NCBI GenBank assembly: GCA_018062585.1
Contig: JAGORY010000027.1
Span: 1-14,079 of the forward strand
From: Candidatus Peribacteraceae bacterium
Lineage (GTDB): Bacteria; Patescibacteriota; Gracilibacteria; Peribacterales; Peribacteraceae
DNA length: 14,079 nucleotides
Direction: 5' to 3'
The position numbers were made by a program, and so were the translations under genes. Positions 6,685 through 10,609 of the stretch are shown in pieces; position 1 is the stretch's first letter, and each line of letters begins with the position of its first letter. Under the pieces are notes generated by a model, which saw only the letters and a list, made by a program, of their open reading frames with translations, did no database searches and was not told where the DNA came from.

Positions 6685-7008
6685 TTACCATGCGTGAATC
6701 TTGCCGCCTTCTCCGGTGCAGGTGTTGTAATGGTTCTGGCAGCGAGCTTTCGTAGCGGCGCATGTTTGGCATGCATCTGTCAGGATTGTGCTGTCTGACG
6801 CGACGCACTCACGGCACTCCGGCGCTTTTTCGTTGGATTTCAAGCACAGCATCAGACTTCCTTCGCACGTGAGCTCTGCAGCACGCGCCGCAAGCCTGAC
6901 GTTTTGTAGAGCATGCGAGAAAAACAGCGCGCAGACGAGACTTGTGGCGCCGATTGCTATGATCGCTATGGAAAAATTCCACGACGGGTCGAATGTCTTC
7001 CGGGGCAT
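6685..7008 (-). CDS. Cysteine-rich single-pass membrane protein
   Basis: The product is 107 residues. A transmembrane helix (residues about 12-33) is followed by an outer domain of about 70 residues with eight cysteines at 48, 55, 65, 68, 80, 83, 90 and 97. Their spacing is C-x6-C-x9-CxxC-x11-CxxC-x6-C-x6-C. Two CxxC pairs flank the centre, so the domain could be a small disulfide-locked fold or a metal site. Outside the membrane I favour disulfides. There is no signal-peptidase motif, so the helix likely stays as an anchor. No known family comes to mind. It has its own promoter (7034-7061) just after tRNA-Ala and is probably co-transcribed with the 60-residue gene. ATG at 7008 has no Shine-Dalgarno. 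Confidence 0.75.
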   Translation of the reverse strand: MPRKTFDPSWNFSIAIIAIGATSLVCALFFSHALQNVRLAARAAELTCEGSLMLCLKSNEKAPECRECVASDSTILTDACQTCAATKARCQNHYNTCTGEGGKIHAW

Positions 7009-7033
7009 GTGGTTGGTATGGGGAGTTTGTAGT

Positions 7034-7061
7034 ATTATACTATATTTGATTTATTTTGCAA
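7034..7061 (-). promoter_or_regulatory. Promoter of the Cys-rich membrane protein pair
   Basis: On the minus strand there is TTGCAA (7056-7061), a 16-bp spacer and a perfect TATAAT (7034-7039). The -10 ends 25 nt before the ATG at 7008. The -35 nearly touches the tRNA-Ala 3' end. The -10 lies inside a 13-bp palindrome, TAGTATTATACTA (7030-7042), which could be an operator but may just be AT-rich chance. Confidence 0.6.
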
Positions 7062-7062
7062 G

Positions 7063-7138
7063 TGGTGGAGCTGAGGAGATTCGAACTCCTGACCCTCTGG
7101 TTGCAAACCAGATGCTCTACCAACTGAGCTACAGCCCC
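7063..7138 (-). tRNA. tRNA-Ala (anticodon UGC)
   Basis: A 76-nt cloverleaf on the minus strand. The acceptor GGGGCTG/CAGCTCC contains the G3-U70 wobble pair that defines alanine identity. The D arm is GCTC/GAGC with loop AGTTGGTA. The anticodon stem TCTGG/CCAGA holds loop TTTGCAA with anticodon TGC. The T arm is AGGAG/CTCCT with a canonical TTCGAAT loop. A73 and the 3' CCA are encoded. Unlike tRNA-Cys in this window, it has the normal G18-T55 elements. Confidence 0.96.
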
Positions 7139-7149
7139 ACATGCTCGGC

Positions 7150-7155
7150 ATTGTA
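7150..7155 (-). promoter_or_regulatory. -10 box of the tRNA-Ala promoter
   Basis: TACAAT on the minus strand ends 11 nt before the tRNA 5' end, with a GC-rich stretch after it. It has the same sequence and nearly the same spacing as the tRNA-Cys promoter. No convincing -35. Confidence 0.5.
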
Positions 7156-7193
7156 GGTAAAAATCCACCGTTAAGCGAGAGTCGATTTATCTT

Positions 7194-7215
7194 TAGAACT
7201 CCGCTCCCGGCAGGC
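7194..7215 (-). repeat. Copy 1 of a direct repeat flanking the toxin-antitoxin module
   Basis: On the minus strand this reads as an orphan C-terminal tail, ESLPGAEF followed by stop (7193-7195), open for only about 15 codons. It matches the real C-terminus GGFPGAEF of the 88-residue membrane protein at 7792-7813. At DNA level about 17 of 22 bases agree (AACTCCGC.CCCGG). It lies between the toxin stop and the tRNA-Ala promoter. Confidence 0.55.
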
Positions 7216-7240
7216 TTTCGACGACGGCGTAGGTCTCAGT

Positions 7241-7483
7241 CTAAAAAGTGCGATACGCATTCTCATCCCGCTTGATAATGGCTTTGAGCGTTATTTTCTC
7301 CCCATCGTCATGATAGATAATGCGGTAATTTCCGATGCGGATGCGGAAGATATTCTCGAATCCTTTCAAACGCTTTCGATCCAATGCAATGAAATCACGC
7401 TCCATGATGTGTTCTATCGCCACAAAGATGCGTTCACGATACCTTTCGGGAATCTTGCGCAGTTGTTTTTCTATTTTATCCAT
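7241..7483 (-). CDS. RelE/ParE-superfamily toxin
   Basis: The product is 80 residues, the usual size for the family. It has the N-terminal helices (residues 1-30, KIEKQLRKIPERYRERIF), then RLKGFENIFRIRIGNYRIIYH (38-58), the central beta strands that characterise RelE/YoeB-type toxins. It ends with the basic tail IIKRDENAYRTF (69-80). Members usually cut mRNA at the ribosome or, in the ParE branch, poison gyrase. The conserved Arg/Lys and Tyr near the C-terminus favour the RelE mRNA-interferase type, but this is inference. The start lies 2 bp after the antitoxin stop, with GAGG 8 nt upstream of the ATG, one of few plausible Shine-Dalgarno motifs here. Translation is probably coupled to the antitoxin. 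Confidence 0.85.
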   Translation of the reverse strand: MDKIEKQLRKIPERYRERIFVAIEHIMERDFIALDRKRLKGFENIFRIRIGNYRIIYHDDGEKITLKAIIKRDENAYRTF

Positions 7484-7485
7484 GG

Positions 7486-7728
7486 TTATCGCCTCATTTT
7501 TTTAATAATTTTCATGACATCCTCTATCGGCATGCCTTTCGTTTTTCCACCTTCCGTAAAATCCACGACAGTCTCCCAACCCTCCTCCGGAGCTTCAGAG
7601 TCGATCTTCAGGATATAGAACGATGGCTTTGAGCGGCGAATGACACGATATGATTCACCTTTCTCAACGCGGTCAGCGATAGAAGCAAGATTTTCTCGTA
7701 ACTCTTTGATAGAAATGTCCTTTGGCAT
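7486..7728 (-). CDS. Phd/YefM-family antitoxin
   Basis: The product is 80 residues. Residues 4-33 (DISIKELRENLASIADRVEKGE, then YRVIRRSK) form the typical Phd/YefM DNA-binding fold with the 'I-x-E-L-R' start helix and the 'E-K-G-E' turn. The C-terminal part (residues 47-80, PEEGWETVV..., IIKKMRR) would wrap and neutralise the toxin. The gene precedes the toxin by 2 bp on the same strand, the normal order for type II modules. It should repress its own promoter. A 12-bp perfect palindrome over the -10 box (7752-7763) is the likely operator. Confidence 0.88.
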   Translation of the reverse strand: MPKDISIKELRENLASIADRVEKGESYRVIRRSKPSFYILKIDSEAPEEGWETVVDFTEGGKTKGMPIEDVMKIIKKMRR

Positions 7729-7751
7729 ACGGTACGTTGAAAACGAATTTT

Positions 7752-7763
7752 AAGTGTACACTT
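7752..7763. promoter_or_regulatory. Palindromic operator of the toxin-antitoxin module
   Basis: AAGTGTACACTT is a perfect 12-bp palindrome that covers the -10 box (TACACT on the minus strand, 7753-7758) of the antitoxin promoter. Phd/YefM antitoxins bind such short palindromes near their promoters, so it is the likely autorepression site. Confidence 0.7.
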
Positions 7764-7781
7764 GAACGGTTGCCTTAGCAA
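7753..7781 (-). promoter_or_regulatory. Promoter of the toxin-antitoxin module
   Basis: On the minus strand there is TTGCTA (7776-7781), a 17-bp spacer and TACACT (7753-7758). The -10 ends 24 nt before the antitoxin ATG at 7728, so this is one of the few genes here with a real, though short, leader. Confidence 0.65.
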
Positions 7782-7790
7782 GATACATTT

Positions 7791-8057
7791 CTAAAACTCC
7801 GCCCCCGGAAAGCCTCCAGCCGCGGGTTCGCTGTGCGGAAGGAAGTTTAGAAGCGGTGCGAAGAAGATGTCTTGGGTGTTCGTCATGTAGGCGATGCTCC
7901 AGAAGAAGAAGATGACACCGATGATGATGACCAAGTTATAGATACCCCCGATCTTATCGGCCCATGCGGGTTCGCCGAGCATGCCTCCTACTTGCTCTCG
8001 GTACTTGATGAGAGCGGCTGCGAACGCAATGCCGAGGAGGCCCAGAATGATGCGCAT
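7791..8057 (-). CDS. Small membrane protein with two predicted helices, downstream of thioredoxin
   Basis: The product is 88 residues. A hydrophobic helix at residues 2-17 (RIILGLLGIAFAAALI) is followed by a charged loop (KYREQVGGMLGEPAWADKIG). A second, strong helix spans about 41-60 (YNLVIIIGVIFFFWSIAYM), and the tail is about 28 residues (NTQDIFFAPLLNFLPHS...PGAEF). It contains no cysteine. It begins 2 bp after the thioredoxin stop on the same strand, so the two are co-transcribed and likely translationally coupled. A membrane partner for thioredoxin is possible but unproven. The tail's last codons (GGFPGAEF) recur at 7194-7215 beyond the toxin-antitoxin module. I recognise no family. Confidence 0.75.
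   Translation of the reverse strand: MRIILGLLGIAFAAALIKYREQVGGMLGEPAWADKIGGIYNLVIIIGVIFFFWSIAYMTNTQDIFFAPLLNFLPHSEPAAGGFPGAEF
7792..7813 (-). repeat. Copy 2 of the direct repeat flanking the toxin-antitoxin module
   Basis: These bases encode the last residues (GFPGAEF, stop 7791-7793) of the 88-residue membrane protein. They match copy 1 at 7194-7215 in the same orientation. The two copies enclose about 580 bp containing the whole toxin-antitoxin module and its operator. Confidence 0.55.
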
Positions 8058-8059
8058 GA

Positions 8060-8380
8060 TTACTGAAGGAGTGCATCGATTTTTCCAACGACGGTCTCCT
8101 TGGATTGCACACCGATGAACGTGTCGACGGCTTCACCGTTCTTGAACAGGACGAAGGTCGGGATGCTCATGACGTTGAACTGCTGGGGGACGTCAGCATT
8201 GTCGTCGACGTTCATTTTGTAGAATGCCACTTTGCCCTCGTACTGGGCTGAAAGCTCATCCAAGATCGGGTTCATGGCTTTGCACGGACCGCACCACGGA
8301 GCCCAAAAGTCCACGAGTACTGGAATTGGAGACTTCAGAATTTTGGCGGAGAATTCGGCGTCGGAGATGGGGGTAGCCAT
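8060..8380 (-). CDS. trxA: Thioredoxin
   Basis: The product is 106 residues from the ATG at 8380, the standard thioredoxin length. The longer upstream frame runs through the promoter and the heptad repeat and is rejected. It has the active site WCGPC (29-33), the buried Asp-bearing strand VLVDFWA (21-27) and the cis-proline SIPTF (72-76, Pro74). The usual ending VGKIDALLQ is present. It reduces disulfides in cytoplasmic proteins, recharged by thioredoxin reductase (not in this window). It is followed 2 bp later by a small membrane protein. The 132-bp spacer upstream holds a TATACT box and a heptad palindrome. Confidence 0.95.
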   Translation of the reverse strand: MATPISDAEFSAKILKSPIPVLVDFWAPWCGPCKAMNPILDELSAQYEGKVAFYKMNVDDNADVPQQFNVMSIPTFVLFKNGEAVDTFIGVQSKETVVGKIDALLQ

Positions 8381-8414
8381 GTGATGCGGGGGAAGATTGA
8401 TTGAAGCGAGAGGA

Positions 8415-8420
8415 AGTATA
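8415..8420 (-). promoter_or_regulatory. -10 box upstream of thioredoxin
   Basis: TATACT on the minus strand lies 34 nt before the ATG. The only -35 candidate is TTCACT with a 19-bp spacer, which would fall inside the left arm of the heptad palindrome. Confidence 0.45.
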
Positions 8421-8435
8421 CTCGGTGAGAGAGGT

Positions 8436-8508
8436 GTGAAAAGTGAAAAGTGAAGAATGAAAAACAAAATAAGGGAGCTTTTTTCACTTTTCACTCTTCA
8501 TTTTTCAT
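8436..8508. repeat. Heptad palindrome A (unit RTGAARA)
   Basis: The left arm (8436-8463) is four tandem 7-mers of the form RTGAARA on the plus strand. The right arm (8481-8508) is four tandem 7-mers of the same form on the minus strand. The spacer is 17 nt (8464-8480). Folding the arms on each other gives 23 of 28 matched positions. The outer end lies 4 bp from the gpi stop (8513-8515), so on the gpi transcript it would form a long A/U-rich hairpin directly after the coding region and could act as a terminator. Confidence 0.85.
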
Positions 8509-8512
8509 TCCT

Positions 8513-9793
8513 TTACGCCTGCCCTTTGCTCAGCAGCCCCTTTGTAATCTGCTTGCCGATCTCGACCGCCGGCTGACCGTAGATGTCGATGCGATAGAGT
8601 TTTCCGAGATAGACGACTTCGGCCATGAAGAGGAAGAACAGCTGACCGATGTGGTACTCGTCGAGTCGCTGCAGCGAGATCGTCGCGTGCGGACGTTTCA
8701 CCGAGGTCAGGGCTTGGCTCGTTCCTTCGTAGCAGGCATCGAGGAGTTGGCCGAACGTCTTCCCGCCAATGTACGCGAAGGCGTCTGGGATGTTCTTCGG
8801 AACTTCGAGCCGGGGCTTGTCGAGTTCGCGGAGGAACAGGTGCCAGCTCTTGCGGGGTCCGGCCATCCACTGCTGCAGAAGTGAGTGCTGGTCCTGGGTA
8901 CCGATAGCGGCTACCGGAATCGGGTTGAATCCGTCGGACTTCCCGAGGCTTTCTGCAAGCAACTGCTGCTCCCAGCGAGCCATAGATTGCAGCCTGTCGC
9001 CGTAAGGCATGATGATCCGGATCGGGTAATTGCGCTTCGTATCGAGCAGATACTGCACAGCCGCGAGCGAGGCTGCGGGGTTACGGGCCATCGTGGTCTC
9101 CTGACAATACGTGTCCATTTCCTTGGCGCCGCGGACAAACTGTCCGATGTCCGCGTTGAGGAGTCCGATGGCGAGGAGGCCCACCGGTGTGAAGATACTG
9201 AAGCGACCGCCGACATTCGGTGGAATGGAGAGCGCGTGGATGCGATTGTGTTTGGCGAATGCTCGAAGCGGTCCACCCTCCGGATCCGTGATCGCGATGA
9301 CGCGGTTACCCGGGTGCGTTTTCACCGCGGACTTCAGGCGTTCGAAACACGCGAAGAACGCGGACATCGTCTCCAGTGTTGAGCCGGATTTACTGACGAC
9401 GACGATGAGCGCATTTTTCCAATCGATGAGATCGAGATGCATCTGCAGTGTCGCAGGATCCACGGTGTCGACGACGACAAAGGCGGGGGTCTTCGGGGAT
9501 TCGAAGATTTCCTGAATGACCTTGGGCCCAAGTCCGCTTCCGCCGATGCCGATCCAGACGACGGTCTGGATGCTCTCGGCTTTGAGGCCTTCGACGAGGT
9601 GCGTCACCTCCTTGATGGCGTCTTTGTCATACGGATTCATGGACCAGCCGTGTTCACCTTTTTCGCGTTCCGAAAGCCATTCTTCGGTGTAGCGACGCAT
9701 CGATGTTCTCACCGCTGCGAACTCACTATCTGGGATGCCGTGACTAGGCGTTATGATCTTCGCCAGCGTGCCTTTGATATCGAGAGTCAACAT
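8513..9793 (-). CDS. pgi: Glucose-6-phosphate isomerase
   Basis: This 426-residue enzyme interconverts glucose 6-phosphate and fructose 6-phosphate in glycolysis and gluconeogenesis. It has the sugar-phosphate-binding loop GGSGLGP (84-90), the SIS-fold phosphate site SKSGSTLET (134-142), the first signature GGRFSIFTPVG (195-205) and the catalytic Glu281 in LLAESLGK. It also has DQHS with His303 (301-304) and Lys414 in the second-signature region VEIGK (410-414). All catalytic positions are intact. It belongs to the short bacterial type (about 430-450 residues). Both flanking spacers hold heptad palindromes: one starts right at the ATG (9794) and one ends 4 bp after the stop. No Shine-Dalgarno is seen; a TATAAC made by the repeat unit lies 8 nt before the ATG and could serve as -10. 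Confidence 0.95.
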   Translation of the reverse strand: MLTLDIKGTLAKIITPSHGIPDSEFAAVRTSMRRYTEEWLSEREKGEHGWSMNPYDKDAIKEVTHLVEGLKAESIQTVVWIGIGGSGLGPKVIQEIFESPKTPAFVVVDTVDPATLQMHLDLIDWKNALIVVVSKSGSTLETMSAFFACFERLKSAVKTHPGNRVIAITDPEGGPLRAFAKHNRIHALSIPPNVGGRFSIFTPVGLLAIGLLNADIGQFVRGAKEMDTYCQETTMARNPAASLAAVQYLLDTKRNYPIRIIMPYGDRLQSMARWEQQLLAESLGKSDGFNPIPVAAIGTQDQHSLLQQWMAGPRKSWHLFLRELDKPRLEVPKNIPDAFAYIGGKTFGQLLDACYEGTSQALTSVKRPHATISLQRLDEYHIGQLFFLFMAEVVYLGKLYRIDIYGQPAVEIGKQITKGLLSKGQA

Positions 9794-9907
9794 GTGGTTA
9801 GGTTATAGGTTACAGGTGATAGGTTATAGATGAGAGGTAGGAATGTTGCGATGTCAGGTGGGCATGTGAGGAAAATTCCTATAACCTATTCCCTATCACC
9901 TATAACC
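9794..9907. repeat. Heptad palindrome B (unit GGTTATA) filling the ruvA-pgi spacer
   Basis: The left arm has four in-register 7-mers at 9801-9828 (variants of GGTTATA on the plus strand), with degenerate units on either side (9794-9800, 9829-9842). The right arm has four in-register 7-mers at 9880-9907 on the minus strand. The arms match at 24 of 28 positions around a 51-nt loop. The right arm touches the ruvA stop (9908-9910), and the left array touches the pgi start codon (9791-9793), so the whole 114-bp spacer is repeat plus loop. Confidence 0.88.
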
Positions 9908-10489
9908 TCATAAGCTTCGGAGTGCTGCGGCAACACGGTCTTCGGTGCGCTTCAGTTTGGTCGGGATTTTCTTGAGCGCGTCGAGGACGGAATGCTGATC
10001 GTACCCGAGACTCACGAGTGCGGCGATGGCGTCACCGTCGAAATTCGCGCGCGTTTCACCTGGGGTCGAGACGAGTGAAGCCCACTCAGGGTGCTTCTCG
10101 AACATCGACTTCAAATCTACGAGAAGCTTTTCTGCAGTCTTGCGGCCCACACCCTTGATGCTGGAGAGGATCGTGGCGTCTTCTTTCTCCGCGGCTTCCA
10201 CAAGCATCTCGCGCGGAATCGAACTCAGTTCGAGCGCGAGCTTGGGGCCAATGCCGGAGAGATTTAGCAGTGCGATGAAGAACTGGCGGTCGCTGGCATT
10301 GCGGAAGCCGAAAAGATCGAGACGGTCTTCACGGACCAGCGTGTAGATGATGAGTGTCGTGACCTCTCCGTTCTGCAAAGAATCCCACACCGGATGGGGG
10401 ACTGAAGCGAGGTACGAGACTCCGGAGACGTCCACCGCGATGTGCGGTATTTCGAGCTTTTGGACGGTCCCTGTGAGTGCGTAGAGCAT
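9908..10489 (-). CDS. ruvA: Holliday junction branch migration protein RuvA
   Basis: The product is 193 residues from the ATG at 10489. The frame extends 11 codons upstream, but that part is made of heptad repeat and promoter, and MLYALTGTV is the normal RuvA start. RuvA tetramers bind four-way DNA junctions and load the RuvB motor. It has the N-terminal OB fold (residues about 1-63, VDVSGVSYLASVP, ending FGF). Two helix-hairpin-helix motifs follow: LSGIGPKLALELSS and IKGVGRKTAEKLLVDLK. After an acidic linker comes the C-terminal RuvB-binding domain (AIAALVSLGYDQHSVLDALKKI). Length matches the family (about 190-200). ruvB and ruvC are not in this window. It is divergent from the M23 peptidase gene across heptad palindrome C. 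Confidence 0.95.
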   Translation of the reverse strand: MLYALTGTVQKLEIPHIAVDVSGVSYLASVPHPVWDSLQNGEVTTLIIYTLVREDRLDLFGFRNASDRQFFIALLNLSGIGPKLALELSSIPREMLVEAAEKEDATILSSIKGVGRKTAEKLLVDLKSMFEKHPEWASLVSTPGETRANFDGDAIAALVSLGYDQHSVLDALKKIPTKLKRTEDRVAAALRSL

Positions 10490-10496
10490 TACGGCG

Positions 10497-10502
10497 ATTC
10501 TA
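10497..10502 (-). promoter_or_regulatory. -10 box of ruvA
   Basis: TAGAAT on the minus strand ends 7 nt before the ATG at 10489, which predicts a leaderless transcript. The -35 region falls in the heptad arm, and no strong hexamer is present. Confidence 0.5.
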
Positions 10503-10587
10503 TCAAAAAATCCAAGAATCAAATTCCAAAATTCAAGGAAGAGCTGGCTTATTTGGGATTTGGTGTTTGGAATCTGGAATTTTTTGG
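10502..10587. repeat. Heptad palindrome C (unit like ATTCCAA) between ruvA and the M23 gene
   Basis: The left arm has five in-register 7-mers at 10502-10536 (plus strand, consensus near AWTYCAA, first unit TCAAAAA). The right arm has five in-register 7-mers at 10553-10587 (same unit on the minus strand, last unit CCAAAAA). The spacer is 16 nt. Arms match at about 23 of 35 positions, so this copy is more degenerate than A and B. It sits between two divergent promoters. Confidence 0.78.
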
Positions 10588-10597
10588 GTTTTTGTGC

Positions 10598-10603
10598 TAT
10601 ACT
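10598..10603 (+). promoter_or_regulatory. -10 box of the M23 peptidase gene
   Basis: TATACT preceded by TGC (extended -10) ends 6 nt before the ATG at 10610, so the mRNA should be leaderless. A -35 would fall in the right arm of heptad palindrome C (TGGAAT at 10575-10580 has the right spacing but a poor match). Confidence 0.55.
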
Positions 10604-10609
10604 GTCCTG

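Noticed and set aside
7030..7042. Palindrome TAGTATTATACTA as a dedicated operator
   Set aside because: It is entirely A/T-rich around a TATAAT box, so a chance palindrome is likely; mentioned only within the promoter entry.
7063..7138. tRNA-Ala as the integration site of the toxin-antitoxin module
   Set aside because: The module lies on the 5' side of the tRNA, not its 3' end, and no copy of the tRNA end is found near the module; the flanking repeats come from the membrane-protein gene.
8381..8494. N-terminal signal-like extension of thioredoxin (MKSEKSSLILFFILHF)
   Set aside because: The hydrophobic look comes from translating the heptad palindrome and promoter; the normal thioredoxin start is at 8380 and gives the standard length.
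8436..10587. CRISPR array or transposon ends as an explanation of the heptads
   Set aside because: Units are 7 bp without spacers, there are no cas genes or transposase, and the three loci do not share sequence.
10442..10609. N-terminal extension of the M23 peptidase
   Set aside because: It overlaps the ruvA start on the other strand and heptad palindrome C; a true secretion signal starts at 10610 right after an extended -10.
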